NCBI GenBank assembly: GCA_052267165.1 | Contig: JBKQHO010000039.1 | Location: 186,001 to 250,000, forward strand | Source of the DNA: CAWICD01 sp052267165 | GTDB taxonomy: Bacteria; Vulcanimicrobiota; Vulcanimicrobiia; Vulcanimicrobiales; Vulcanimicrobiaceae | Reading direction: 5' to 3' | Length of the DNA stretch: 64,000 nt | Shown: positions 14,570 to 23,593 of the stretch, one piece after another | Numbering within the stretch: position 1 is the first letter of the stretch | How the letters are laid out: every line of letters starts with the position of its first letter | Notes under the pieces: generated by a model | The model's database searches: none | What the model saw: the letters and a program-made list of their open reading frames with translations, nothing else | What the model was told of the DNA's origin: nothing | Translations under genes and position numbers: made by a program

Positions 14570-16342
14570 TTAGTCGCCGGCGACCCCGTTGCGGCTGACG
14601 ACCTCGGCGTCGGGGTCGTACTCGGGCAGGTCGTTCGGCGCGCCGCAGGCGCTGATCGCCGACGAACCGTTGCGGCTCTCTTCGTGCCTCTCGATGAAGA
14701 CCGGCAGCGGCCGCTCGTGGACGTCCTCGACGAACTCGCCGGCGTCTTTGGGGGCGCCGCAGGCGCTGATCCCGGCGACCGACGGAGCCGTTCCCGGCCC
14801 GGCGCGGCCGGTGAAATTGACGTCCGCCGCCAGATCGGGCCGCTGCGCCTTGAGATCGGCGATTTGCGCCTGCGTCAGGATCTTGGACTCGTCGAAGCCC
14901 AGTTCGATCTCCGTATGCATCCCGCGGAACTTGAGGCGCTCCAAATCGTAGAACTTCTTGGTCGCGGTCGTCTTGGCGAAGGCCTTGAGGCAGCCGAACA
15001 TGTAGCGGCGCTTCCAGTTGTCCTTGATGAACGGATACTCGAGGAAGGCTTTGCGCATGTAGAAGCGTGCATAGTTGCGCAGCACGCCCTTGAGCACGTC
15101 CTCGCGATCGATCTCGTCGGGCTTCATGATCGGCGTGACGAAATTGTACTTCGCGTAGTCACGCACTTCGACTTTGTCGCCCAGCTCCTCGAAGAGCTCG
15201 GCGAACGGCCACGGCGTGTACATGTTCCAGTTCGCCATGTCGGGCTTCCAGTCGAGCGCGAGCCGGTAGGTTTCTTCGATCGTCTCCTTCGTCTCGTTCT
15301 CGAGCCCCATGATGAACTGCGCTTCCGCCATCATGCCGTTTTCCTTGAGCAGGCGGACCGCTTTCTTGTTCTGCTCGATCGTCGTCTGTTTGCGGAAGCG
15401 GTCGAGCTTGAGCTGCGCGGCGGCTTCGGTTCCGAGCGAAACGTGAACCAGGCCCGCCTTGCGGAAGAGTGGCAGCAGCGCTTCGTCGCGCAGGATGTCC
15501 GTGACGCGCGTATTGATGCCCCAGTGCACGCCCAAATTGCGCGCCACGAGCTCCTCGCACAAGGCCACGAACTTCTTACGATTGATCGTCGGCTCTTCGT
15601 CGGCCAGGATGAAGAAGCCGATCTTGTAGTCGTGCACGAGCGACTCGATCTCGTCGACGAACTTCTTCGGATCGCGCGTGCGATACTTGCGCCAGAACTT
15701 CCACTGCGAGCAGAAGCGGCACGTGAACGGACAGCCGCGCGCGAAGTTCGGAACCGCGACCCGGCAGTTGAGCGGAACGTAGATGTACTTGTCCCACTCG
15801 AGCAGGCTCCAATCGGGCGTGAGCGAGTCGAGATCTTCGATGACCGGACGGGCCGGCGTCGCGACGACCTTGCCGCCTTCGAGATAGGCGATGCCGCGGA
15901 TCGACGAGCGGTCTTGCGCGACGCTGCCGGCTTCGATCGAGCGCAGCAATTCGACGGCGATCTCCTCGCCCTCGCCGCGCACGATAAAATCGATCCACGG
16001 CGCTTCCCCGAGAACCTGCGCGTACATGAAGGTCGGATGAATTCCGCCGAGGATCGCGACCGCGCCGGGCACCGTCTCGCGTACGATGCGCAGCGTGTTC
16101 TGCGCCTTGTAGATCATCGGCGTGATCGCCGTCGCCAGTACGACATCGGGTTGCGCCCGGCGGATGATATCGCGCAATTTTCCGTCGGGGATGTCGTTGG
16201 TCATCGCGTCGACGAAACGCACGTCGTGGAAGCCTGCCTCTTTGAGCGCGCCCCCGACGTACGCAACCCATCCCGGCGGCCAGTTGCCGGCGATCTCGGC
16301 TCCGCCGGCATGATAATTGGGCTGAATCATCAGGATGCGCAT
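14570..16342 (-). CDS. bchE: anaerobic Mg-protoporphyrin IX monomethyl ester cyclase-like B12 radical SAM protein
   Basis: 590-residue BchE-type enzyme, which in phototrophs forms the isocyclic ring of (bacterio)chlorophyll without oxygen. The start MRILMIQPNYHAGGAEIAGN and the blocks VDAMTND, ATAITPMIY form the cobalamin domain. The radical SAM motif is Cys204, Cys208, Cys211 in ARGCPFTCRFCSQWKFW. WGINTRVTDI, SLGTEAAAQLKL and MYTPWPF are characteristic of BchE rather than of generic B12 radical SAM proteins. AAGG lies upstream of the ATG. An unusual C-terminal tail of about 75 residues repeats ISACGAP twice. No other chlorophyll genes except a bchJ-like gene are in the window, so phototrophy cannot be concluded. 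Confidence 0.88.
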   Translation of the reverse strand: MRILMIQPNYHAGGAEIAGNWPPGWVAYVGGALKEAGFHDVRFVDAMTNDIPDGKLRDIIRRAQPDVVLATAITPMIYKAQNTLRIVRETVPGAVAILGGIHPTFMYAQVLGEAPWIDFIVRGEGEEIAVELLRSIEAGSVAQDRSSIRGIAYLEGGKVVATPARPVIEDLDSLTPDWSLLEWDKYIYVPLNCRVAVPNFARGCPFTCRFCSQWKFWRKYRTRDPKKFVDEIESLVHDYKIGFFILADEEPTINRKKFVALCEELVARNLGVHWGINTRVTDILRDEALLPLFRKAGLVHVSLGTEAAAQLKLDRFRKQTTIEQNKKAVRLLKENGMMAEAQFIMGLENETKETIEETYRLALDWKPDMANWNMYTPWPFAELFEELGDKVEVRDYAKYNFVTPIMKPDEIDREDVLKGVLRNYARFYMRKAFLEYPFIKDNWKRRYMFGCLKAFAKTTATKKFYDLERLKFRGMHTEIELGFDESKILTQAQIADLKAQRPDLAADVNFTGRAGPGTAPSVAGISACGAPKDAGEFVEDVHERPLPVFIERHEESRNGSSAISACGAPNDLPEYDPDAEVVSRNGVAGD

Positions 16343-16448
16343 GGGGTGAACCTTACAAGCCGGGTATGAAGAATTGCCCGTATCGTCCGAGCTCGCTTGT
16401 GAAGATATCGTGAACGAGCGACGGGCGGCCTGAAGGCCCCTCTTCATC

Positions 16449-17564
16449 ATGAAATCCCAGTTGCACGCTAGGCTGGGCCGCATGCGAATCTACGATGACG
16501 GCCCACGGATCGTGATTTGGGAGATGACGCGAGCCTGCGCTCTCGCGTGCAGGCACTGCAGAGCCGAAGCAATTCCGCGGCGCGATCCCCGAGAATTGAC
16601 GACGCAAGAGGCTTTCGATCTGGTCGACGCGACCGTCGAATGCGGCGATCCCATCCTCATTCTCACCGGCGGTGATCCGCTCATGCGCCCCGACGTCTAC
16701 GACGTCGTCGCCTACGGCACGCAGCGCGGTCTGCGCATGGCCGTCTCACCCAGCGGAACCGGCCGGCTCACGCGCGACGCGCTCGCACGCTTGCACGAGG
16801 CGGGCGCGCGCCGCATCTCGCTCTCGATCGACGGGCCCGACGCCGAGACGCACGACGCGTTTCGCGGCGTAAAAGGCGCCTTCGAACGCACGGTCACGGC
16901 CGCACACCACGCCCGCGAGATCGGCCTGGAACTGCAGGTGAACACGACGATCGCGCGCCACAACTTCGACAAAATCCGCAAGATGGCGGAACTGATTCCC
17001 GATTTAGGCGCGGTTATCTGGAGTGCGTTTTTCTTGGTTCCGACGGGCCGCGCGCAGCAGGCCGATGTTCTGTCGGCAGCCGAGCACGAAGCCGCCTTCG
17101 CCGAACTGTACGACATCTGGTTGAGCGCGCCGTTCGACGTCAAGACGACCGAAGCGCCGCACTTCCGCCGTTACATGTCGCAGCGCACCGCGTCGCTGAC
17201 GCCCGAGCAGATTCCCGAGAAGGCCAAGCACCCGACGCTGCGCTTCCCCGCGATCGGCGACGGCAAGGGCTTCGTCTTCATCTCGCACATCGGCGAAGTA
17301 CAGCCGAGCGGCTTCCTGCCGTTCATCTGCGGCAACGTGCGTGAGGAACGCCTCATCGACGTCTATCGCAATCACCCGACGATGCAGCGTCTGCGCGACC
17401 CCGACACCTTCGGCGGGAAGTGCGGAGCGTGCGATTACAACACGTTGTGCGGCGGTTCGCGCGCTCGCGCGTACGGCTTCACCGGCGATCCGTTCGCCGC
17501 CGAACCCTGCTGTGTCTACGCTTCGCCTAAGGCTGCCGCCCTTCTGCAAGGAGTCCACGTGTGA
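16449..17564 (+). CDS. SPASM radical SAM protein, AhbD/NirJ2-like
   Basis: 371-residue radical SAM enzyme. The [4Fe-4S] motif is C-x3-C-x2-C (Cys30, Cys34, Cys37 in TRACALACRHCRAEA). ILTGGDPLMRPD is the glycine-rich motif. The C-terminal SPASM domain reads CGACDYNTLCGGSRARAY ... GDPFAAEPCC, a signature shared with AhbD/NirJ2 heme and heme d1 biosynthesis enzymes and the TIGR04053 family. It is divergent from bchE and overlaps the following gene by 4 bases (GTGA). Likely acts on a tetrapyrrole side chain such as a propionate; peptide modification is the main alternative because SPASM domains also occur in RiPP enzymes. Confidence 0.8.
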   Translation: MKSQLHARLGRMRIYDDGPRIVIWEMTRACALACRHCRAEAIPRRDPRELTTQEAFDLVDATVECGDPILILTGGDPLMRPDVYDVVAYGTQRGLRMAVSPSGTGRLTRDALARLHEAGARRISLSIDGPDAETHDAFRGVKGAFERTVTAAHHAREIGLELQVNTTIARHNFDKIRKMAELIPDLGAVIWSAFFLVPTGRAQQADVLSAAEHEAAFAELYDIWLSAPFDVKTTEAPHFRRYMSQRTASLTPEQIPEKAKHPTLRFPAIGDGKGFVFISHIGEVQPSGFLPFICGNVREERLIDVYRNHPTMQRLRDPDTFGGKCGACDYNTLCGGSRARAYGFTGDPFAAEPCCVYASPKAAALLQGVHV

Positions 17565-18751
17565 TCAACGTCACCAAGATGCTCTACGACCTCGACCAGC
17601 CGATGGATCACCTTCGGTACGGCGTCGGCGCGGAAGCGCCGCGCTCTGCCAAGGACCGCAAGCCGGTCGTCGTTTGGAACGTCTCGCGTACGTGCAACCT
17701 GAATTGCATCCACTGCTACGCGGACTCGCACAATCAGAAGTACGAAGGCGAGCTCAGCCACGAGCAGGGGATCGCGCTCATGGACGACCTCGCTCAGTTC
17801 GGTGTCCCGGCCGTGCTGCTTTCGGGCGGCGAGCCGCTGGCCCGTAAGGACACGCTCGAGCTGGCCGCCTACGCGCGCAGCATCGGGCTCAAGGTCACGC
17901 TCTCGACGAACGGCACCCTCATCGACCTGCCGACCGCGCAGAAGATCAAGGACCTGGGCTTCACCTACGTCGGGATCTCGCTCGACGGCATCGGCGCGAC
18001 CAACGATTATTTCCGCGGCAAGGTCGGTGCGTTCGACCGCGCCGTCCGCGGCATTCGCAACTGCGTCACGGTCGGTCAGAAAGTCGGGCTGCGCCTGACG
18101 CTGACCCCGCACAACGTGCGCGACCTCGACGGCATCTTCGACTTCATCGACAAGGAAGGCGTCCAGCGCGCCTGCTTCTACCACCTCGTCTCGGCCGGGC
18201 GCGGCCGCGGTGAGGTCGACCTCAGCGCCGAGGACAGCCGCAAGGCGCTCGACACGATCATCCACCGCACGCGACAGTTCGTCGAGAAGGGCGATGCGCG
18301 CGAGATCCTCACGGTCGACAACCACGCCGACGGCCCGTATCTCTACCTGCACCTGCTGCGCGAGGACCCGGCCGCAGCCCAGAAGTGCTTCGACCTGCTG
18401 AGCTGGAACGGTGGCGGACGCTTCTCGTCCGGCGTCGGCATCGGCGACATCGACCCGCAGGGCAACGTCCACCCCGACCAGTTCTGGCAGAGCGTGACGC
18501 TCGGCAACGTCAAGGAACGCCCCTTCAGCCAGATATGGACCGATCCCACCAACGAGCTGCTGGCCGGCCTGCGCGACCGTCTGCCGCGCCTCAAGGGCCG
18601 CTGCTCCACGACAAGCTGCCGGTTCCAGCCGCAATGCGGCGGGAATTTTCGAGTGCGCGCGGACGTCGCGACCGGCGATCCGTGGGCTCCCGATCCGGCC
18701 TGTTACCTCACCGACCAGGAAATCGCGCTGCCCGTCCCCGCCGCCGTTTGA
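17561..18751 (+). CDS. radical SAM protein, NirJ / AhbC-like (12,18-didecarboxysiroheme deacetylase family)
   Basis: 396-residue radical SAM/SPASM enzyme starting with GTG (17561) that overlaps the upstream stop. The motif is Cys45, Cys49, Cys52 in VSRTCNLNCIHCYADS. LSGGEPLARKD, STNGTLI and YVGISLDGIG...NDYFRG are strongly conserved in NirJ and AhbC, which remove acetate or propionate groups from didecarboxysiroheme in heme d1 and archaeal-type heme synthesis. The C-terminal segment CGGNFRVRA...DPACYLTDQEI is also typical. No siroheme decarboxylase (ahbA/B) is in the window, so the actual substrate is uncertain. Confidence 0.85.
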   Translation: MINVTKMLYDLDQPMDHLRYGVGAEAPRSAKDRKPVVVWNVSRTCNLNCIHCYADSHNQKYEGELSHEQGIALMDDLAQFGVPAVLLSGGEPLARKDTLELAAYARSIGLKVTLSTNGTLIDLPTAQKIKDLGFTYVGISLDGIGATNDYFRGKVGAFDRAVRGIRNCVTVGQKVGLRLTLTPHNVRDLDGIFDFIDKEGVQRACFYHLVSAGRGRGEVDLSAEDSRKALDTIIHRTRQFVEKGDAREILTVDNHADGPYLYLHLLREDPAAAQKCFDLLSWNGGGRFSSGVGIGDIDPQGNVHPDQFWQSVTLGNVKERPFSQIWTDPTNELLAGLRDRLPRLKGRCSTTSCRFQPQCGGNFRVRADVATGDPWAPDPACYLTDQEIALPVPAAV

Positions 18752-19344
18752 CGAGCGCCGCGCCGCTAGGGCGCATCGGCCCCAACGCCATCATCCGGAC
18801 GGTCGAGGCGTTGCGGGACCGCCTAGGAGAAGCATCGACGGAGGCCCTGCTGGGAGCAGCCGGGCTTTCCGTGTATGCGCGCGAGCTGCCGGAGGCGATG
18901 GTCCCTGAGGCTGAAGTGACCGAGCTGTTCCGCGTGCTGTACGAGCGACTTGGGGAGGTGCAAACGAAGGCTGTCGCGCGCGATGCCGGCCGGCGCACTG
19001 CCGAATATCTGCTGGCGTATCGCATCCCGGCCTTCGCGCAGACGATCCTGCGCTTGCTGCCCGCACGGCTCGCCTGCCGCGGGTTGCTGGCGGCGCTCGG
19101 CAAGAACACCTGGACGTTCGCGGGAACCGGCATGGTCCGGCTCGCGCCGGGCCGGCCGGCGAGCGTGACCATCAGGAACTGCCCGCTCTGCCGGCAGACC
19201 CGCAGCTCGGCGCCCGCCTGCGATTTCTACGCCGGCACCTTCGAGCGTCTCTTCCAACGATTAGTGAGCCGCGGCGCCGCGGCCGAGGAGACCGCTTGCC
19301 AGGCGCTCGGGCGAGATGCCTGCTCTTTTGTAATCAGCTACTAA
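18748..19344 (+). CDS. bchJ: BchJ-like V4R-domain protein
   Basis: 198-residue protein of the BchJ / V4R (4-vinyl reductase) family. The start is a TTG overlapping the preceding stop (TTGA at 18748-18751); no ATG exists before residue about 52. IGPNAIIRTVEALR, PEAMVPEAEV, TAEYLLAYRIP and WTFAGTG are BchJ-like blocks, and the V4R zinc-type cysteines appear in IRNCPLCRQ...CDFYAGTFERLF...CSFVI. BchJ is associated with bacteriochlorophyll synthesis but is not itself the main vinyl reductase; a porphyrin-carrier role has been suggested for it. Its coupling with two tetrapyrrole-type radical SAM genes suggests substrate handling. Confidence 0.82.
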   Translation: MTSAAPLGRIGPNAIIRTVEALRDRLGEASTEALLGAAGLSVYARELPEAMVPEAEVTELFRVLYERLGEVQTKAVARDAGRRTAEYLLAYRIPAFAQTILRLLPARLACRGLLAALGKNTWTFAGTGMVRLAPGRPASVTIRNCPLCRQTRSSAPACDFYAGTFERLFQRLVSRGAAAEETACQALGRDACSFVISY

Positions 19345-19420
19345 AATCGGAAATCGGTGCGGGCGGCGAATACGTCTGCCGCGGCTCCTGGAGCGTTCAT
19401 CGTGCGGAGGGGAGCGACCG

Positions 19421-19867
19421 ATGGCCGAGATTCGTACCGTCGCCATCATCCGGCGAAGGCCGGAGGACGTGTTCGCCTATGCCACCGTGCCCGCCAACTG
19501 GCCCCGTTGGCATCCGTCCTCGCTGAAGGTCACGGGCATCACCGAGCGGACGTTGCAGGTCGGCGAGAGCTGCCACGAAGAGTTTGTCACGGCCGGCAAG
19601 CACGGCACGTGCGAGTGGACCGCGCGCGAGTGCGTGCCGGGCCGCCGCTGGGTGATCGAGACGCGGACGCAGCGCGAAAAAAGCGTCGTCATCGCCTACA
19701 ACCTCGACCCGCTCGGCGATTTCACCCGCTACGAGCGCTTCCTCTCGTATCGCATGGCCAGTCCCTTCCTCGTGCTCCTCGACCTCTTGGTGCTACGCCG
19801 CCGCGTTCGCAAAGAATCGGACGAGGCGACGCTCCGTCTCAAAGCCGCGCTCGAGGAGCATTCGTAA
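19421..19867 (+). CDS. SRPBCC (START-like) family protein
   Basis: 148-residue protein of the polyketide cyclase/START-like fold that binds hydrophobic ligands. It starts MAEIRTVAIIRRRPEDVFAYATVPANWPRWHPS, where the V-F-x-Y-x-T-V-P-x-x-W-P-x-W-H pattern is the family signature, and continues with GESCHEEFV and ERFLSYRM. A helical C-terminus ends the protein. It follows bchJ by 76 bases on the same strand. A pigment or porphyrin carrier role is possible from context only. Confidence 0.8.
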   Translation: MAEIRTVAIIRRRPEDVFAYATVPANWPRWHPSSLKVTGITERTLQVGESCHEEFVTAGKHGTCEWTARECVPGRRWVIETRTQREKSVVIAYNLDPLGDFTRYERFLSYRMASPFLVLLDLLVLRRRVRKESDEATLRLKAALEEHS

Positions 19868-19896
19868 TGAGTGTGCGCATCAGCCGGACGACGTTG

Positions 19897-22140
19897 CTAA
19901 TCGCGGGTCACTGCGGCGGCCAGGCCGGCTTGCCCTAAGCAGAGGCCCCCGTCGTTGGCCGGCACGTTCGCGTTGCTCCACAGCCGCGCGCCGAAGGCGT
20001 GCGTCAGCGACTCGAGGAGCAGGCGATTTTGGAACACGCCGCCCGAAACGACGACCGGCCGCGAACCGAAAGGTTCGCAAACCGCCAGCAGCGCGGCCAC
20101 CAGCGCTTCATGGAAGGCACGTGCGATCGCGCCGACGGCGCGGCCCGCGATGCGCTCCTCGACGACCGCCGCGAGCAGCGGCGCGTAGTCGAGCTCGCCG
20201 TCGCACAGCGGAAAAGGATACGGCGCGACCGGACCGCTCGTGCTCGCGAGGTGCTCGAGCCACATCGCGGCCTGCCCTTCGAAGGTCGACTCGCGCGTGA
20301 AGCCGCAGAGCGCTGCGACCGTGTCGAACAGCCGCCCGACCGAGGTCGTCGCGAAACTGCGCACGCCCTTGTCGACGAGCTCGCGGGCCGCGCGGTAGCG
20401 CGGCGGGAAGTCGAACGGCGGCGCGCACGGGTCGAGCCCGTCAGGCAACGCGGCCAGAAAGCCGGCTGCGGCCTGCACCGGAAAACGCGCGGCCGCGTCA
20501 CCGCCCGGCAAGGCTGCGCTGCGCAGATGGGCAATGCGCGTCAAACCGTCGCGCAGGCTGCCGCCGAAGATCTCGCCGCCCCAAATCGTCCCGTCGTCGC
20601 CGTAACCCGTTCCGTCGAAGGCGATGCCCACGATCTCGCGCTCGAACGCCTGGCGTTCGGCGAGAACGCTCGCGACGTGGGCGCGATGGTGCTGGAAAGC
20701 CACGTGCGCGCCCGGCAGCTCGAGCGCGTGCTGCGTCGAGGCATACCCGGGATGCGCGTCGTGCGCCACCACGCACTCGTCGAGCCGCACCTCGTACGTC
20801 GTGCACAAGTCCTCGATCGTGCGCTCGAACGCATTTCGCGCCGAGAGGTGCTCGAGGTCGCCGACATATTGCGAGACGAACGCCTGTCCGGCGACAACCA
20901 GCGCGACGGCATTCTTCAAGTCTCCGCCGACGGCGAGAATCGGCCGCACGCACGGCAACAGCGCGACGGCTTGCGGCGCATAGCCGCGCGCCCGGCGCAA
21001 CACGGGCGTGCCGAACTCGCCGGCCCGCGCCACCGAGTCGTCGATCCGTCGCGCGATGCGCCGCTCGCCCGCTAAGAACGCGTCGGCGATTGCGGCGAGG
21101 CTCGCGAACGCGTCGGCGTCGTCGAAGGCGATCGGCTCGCTCGAGCGGTTCGCACTCGTCATCACGAGCGCGTCCGGCGCACCGGCTGCGAACAGCAGAT
21201 GGTGCAGCGGCGTGTAGGGCAACATGACGCCGAGCTCGGCATTGTCGGGCGCGACGCCCTCGTACCGAGTCAGCGCTCGAGCCAGCACGATCGGGCGCGC
21301 TTGCGAACAAAGCAGCGCCGCTGCTTCCGAGTCGAGCTCGACCAGCTCTCTGGCGCGCGCCAGGTCGCGTGCCATCAGCGCGAACGGCCGCTCCTTACGA
21401 AACTTCCGTTCGCGCAAAGCCGCGACGCTGCGCGCCTGCGCCGGGTCGCAGGCCAGGTGATAGCCGCCGATCCCTTTGACGGCGACGATCGCGCCCTCGC
21501 GAAGCAGCCTGGCGGCGGCTTCGATCGCGGCGTTGCCGCGCAACGCAGCGCCGCCGGGACGCAGCACGTACGTCGGCCCGCAGTCGTGACACGCCAGCGG
21601 CTGCGCGTGGAAGCGCCGGTCGGCCGGGTCGTGATATTCCGCAGCGCAGCGCGCGCACATCGGCCACTCGGCCATCGTCGTGAGCGGGCGGTCGTAGGGT
21701 AAGCCGAGCACGATGCTGTAGCGCGGCCCGCAGTCCGTGCAGTTGATGTACGGATAGCCGTAGCGGCGGTCACGTGGATCGAAGAGCTCGCGCAGGCACG
21801 CATCGCAGACCGGCAGATCGGGCGAGATGCGCACCGTCGGCCGCTCTGGGCGGCGGCTCTCCCGGATCGAAAACTCGACGAGTCCTTCGAGCGGCGCGGG
21901 CTCGCACTCAATCGCCACGATCTGCGCCGCCGGCGGCGCTTCAGCGGCGAGCGCTCGCTCGAAGGCGTCGAGCGCGGCGTCCTCGCCTTCGACGTGAATC
22001 CGCACTCCCGATTCGCCGTTGTAGACCCAGCCGGTCAGAACGTATCGCTGCGCTAAGCGGTAAGCGAACGGCCGGAATCCGACGCCCTGCACGACGCCGC
22101 GGACGCGCAGCTCGCGCGCGGACGTCGGCCTGGTTTTCAT
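19897..22140 (-). CDS. hypF: carbamoyltransferase HypF
   Basis: 747-residue maturation enzyme making the thiocarbamate on HypE, precursor of the CN ligands of the NiFe site. Domains in order: acylphosphatase (RGVVQGVGFRPFAYRLA, residues about 12-28), two zinc-finger modules (CDACLRELF...CTDCGPRY and CARCAAEY...CHDCGPTY, about 110-200), a YrdC-like domain (VAVKGIGGYHLACDP, about 230-410) and a C-terminal Kae1-like domain (AVGGDLKNAVAL, HDAHPGY, FQHHRAHVASVL, VVSGGVFQN). The ATG overlaps the upstream glutaredoxin stop. Last gene of the long hydrogenase operon. Confidence 0.95.
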   Translation of the reverse strand: MKTRPTSARELRVRGVVQGVGFRPFAYRLAQRYVLTGWVYNGESGVRIHVEGEDAALDAFERALAAEAPPAAQIVAIECEPAPLEGLVEFSIRESRRPERPTVRISPDLPVCDACLRELFDPRDRRYGYPYINCTDCGPRYSIVLGLPYDRPLTTMAEWPMCARCAAEYHDPADRRFHAQPLACHDCGPTYVLRPGGAALRGNAAIEAAARLLREGAIVAVKGIGGYHLACDPAQARSVAALRERKFRKERPFALMARDLARARELVELDSEAAALLCSQARPIVLARALTRYEGVAPDNAELGVMLPYTPLHHLLFAAGAPDALVMTSANRSSEPIAFDDADAFASLAAIADAFLAGERRIARRIDDSVARAGEFGTPVLRRARGYAPQAVALLPCVRPILAVGGDLKNAVALVVAGQAFVSQYVGDLEHLSARNAFERTIEDLCTTYEVRLDECVVAHDAHPGYASTQHALELPGAHVAFQHHRAHVASVLAERQAFEREIVGIAFDGTGYGDDGTIWGGEIFGGSLRDGLTRIAHLRSAALPGGDAAARFPVQAAAGFLAALPDGLDPCAPPFDFPPRYRAARELVDKGVRSFATTSVGRLFDTVAALCGFTRESTFEGQAAMWLEHLASTSGPVAPYPFPLCDGELDYAPLLAAVVEERIAGRAVGAIARAFHEALVAALLAVCEPFGSRPVVVSGGVFQNRLLLESLTHAFGARLWSNANVPANDGGLCLGQAGLAAAVTRD

Positions 22141-22394
22141 CCGCTGTCGGGCTCCGCAGACGAGACTGCCGCGACGTAGCACGAGCGCCCTCGGAAACCG
22201 ACCCCGACGAGCTTCCCGTCCTCGACGAGCACCGGTACGGCGGCCGCGCCTTCACACAGCGCGAGCATGCGCCGCATCGCGTCGGGATCGCGTTCGACGT
22301 CGTACTCGACGAACTCGCGGCCTTTCCATTCGAGCTCCTCGCGCAGCTCACCCGTATACGGACAGCTCGGGGTCCCGAAGAGCTCAAGCGTCAT
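22137..22394 (-). CDS. glutaredoxin-like protein
   Basis: 85-residue thioredoxin-fold protein with C-P-Y-T at residues 11-14 (GTPSCPYTGELREELEWKG) and the cis-Pro strand AAAVPVLVEDGKLVGVGF. It has one active-site Cys, as in monothiol glutaredoxins; another Cys is near the C-terminus. It overlaps the double-SIS gene by 11 bases and hypF by 4. Glutaredoxin-like proteins in hydrogenase operons are uncommon in the better-studied systems; a role in FeS or redox handling during maturation is inference. Confidence 0.8.
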   Translation of the reverse strand: MTLELFGTPSCPYTGELREELEWKGREFVEYDVERDPDAMRRMLALCEGAAAVPVLVEDGKLVGVGFRGRSCYVAAVSSAEPDSG

Positions 22395-23592
22395 CGCGAA
22401 AGAACTCGAGGCCGCGGCGCAGTTCGTGATAGATCGCGCCCTGCGCCTCCTGGATGCGCGGAATGTAATCGCAGTCGACGACGATCGCGTGGTCGGCCAG
22501 CCCCTTGCGCGCGATCTCGCCGCCGTCGTAGCCGAGCAGCGCGACGGTCAGCAAGCCGCGTTTGCGCGCTTCGAACAACGCGGCGACGACGTTCTTCGAG
22601 CCGCCGCTGGTCGAGAACGCGAACGCCACGTCGGCCGCACGCGCCTGTGCGATGATCTGGCGCGAGAAGACGAGCTCGATGCCGACGTCGTTGCCGATCG
22701 CCGACAGGATCGCGGGCTCGCAGGCCAGCGAAAGCGCGGCGACCGGCTGCATTCCCGGCGGCGGTTCGACGCAGTCGATGGCGAAGTCGGTCGCGTCGGT
22801 CGACGATCCGCCGTTGCCGAACGCGAGCACGCGCCCCCCGCGCGCAAGCCGCTCGGCGACCGCGCGTGCGGCCCGCGCGATGGCCTCGGCTTGGCGCTCG
22901 GCGATCTGCTCGCGCAAGCGCTCGCCGTCCAACGCCTTGGCCACGATCGACCTCGCGACGTCGTCCAAGATGCGCGCGGTGTCTTGCTTCGCGCTCCCAA
23001 GATACGGATAAAGAAAGGCGGAAGCGCCGACGTCGTGTCCGTGCTCGCGGTGCTCGAAGAAGACGTGCACGCTTTCGTAGAGCGTGTGCCCCAACACTTC
23101 GAAGAGCTCTTGGTGCACGTGCGGGTCGTCGCTCGGTGCCGCGAATGCGTAGTCGGCATCGCGTTCGGCGCCTGGCAGCGCCAGCGTCAAGGCGCCGGCC
23201 CGGCGCGCAACGGCCAGCGCTTCGAGCAGCTCGGGGTCGCCCTCGGGCGGCCCAAAGGCGATCGCGACGTCGCCCGGGCCGGCGAGCGCATCGATCCAGG
23301 CGCGCGGCGCGGCGCTGACGTCGAGCGCCGGCAGCGCCCGCTTCCCGACGATCACCGGGTGCACGAACTCGACCGACACGTGCGCGGCGTCGGTCGCGTA
23401 CGGCCCGCGGCCGAACGCGTAGAGTTTTCCGCCGCGCAGAAAGCGTTCGGCCATCGCGCGGCAGGCCAGCGCGAGCCGGGGCGCTTCGCTTGCGAAGAAT
23501 GCCCGGACGACGGGATTTCGCGCCCGCAACCGCGCGGCGATCTCCCCGGCCAGGGCCGCGACGGCGCCCTCGCCCGTCAGCTCGGTGTTCAT
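22384..23592 (-). CDS. tandem SIS-domain (phosphoheptose isomerase-like) protein of the hydrogenase operon
   Basis: 402-residue protein with two sugar-isomerase (SIS) domains. The first (about residues 40-190) has GGKLYAFGRGPYATDAAHVS, the second (about 220-400) has GGRVLAFGNGGSSTDATDF and FSTSGGSKNVV, the phosphosugar-binding Ser/Thr loop of GmhA. The first domain keeps the fold but has GRGPYATD in place of GNGGSATD. No sugar-nucleotide genes surround it. GmhA-like genes accompany actinobacterial-type hydrogenase clusters elsewhere, as I recall, with no known function. Confidence 0.85.
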   Translation of the reverse strand: MNTELTGEGAVAALAGEIAARLRARNPVVRAFFASEAPRLALACRAMAERFLRGGKLYAFGRGPYATDAAHVSVEFVHPVIVGKRALPALDVSAAPRAWIDALAGPGDVAIAFGPPEGDPELLEALAVARRAGALTLALPGAERDADYAFAAPSDDPHVHQELFEVLGHTLYESVHVFFEHREHGHDVGASAFLYPYLGSAKQDTARILDDVARSIVAKALDGERLREQIAERQAEAIARAARAVAERLARGGRVLAFGNGGSSTDATDFAIDCVEPPPGMQPVAALSLACEPAILSAIGNDVGIELVFSRQIIAQARAADVAFAFSTSGGSKNVVAALFEARKRGLLTVALLGYDGGEIARKGLADHAIVVDCDYIPRIQEAQGAIYHELRRGLEFFRDDA

Positions 23593-23593
23593 C

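Noticed and set aside
14570..19867. Evidence that the organism is an anoxygenic phototroph
   Set aside because: BchE and BchJ homologues alone are not sufficient; no reaction centre, Mg-chelatase or reductase genes are in the window.
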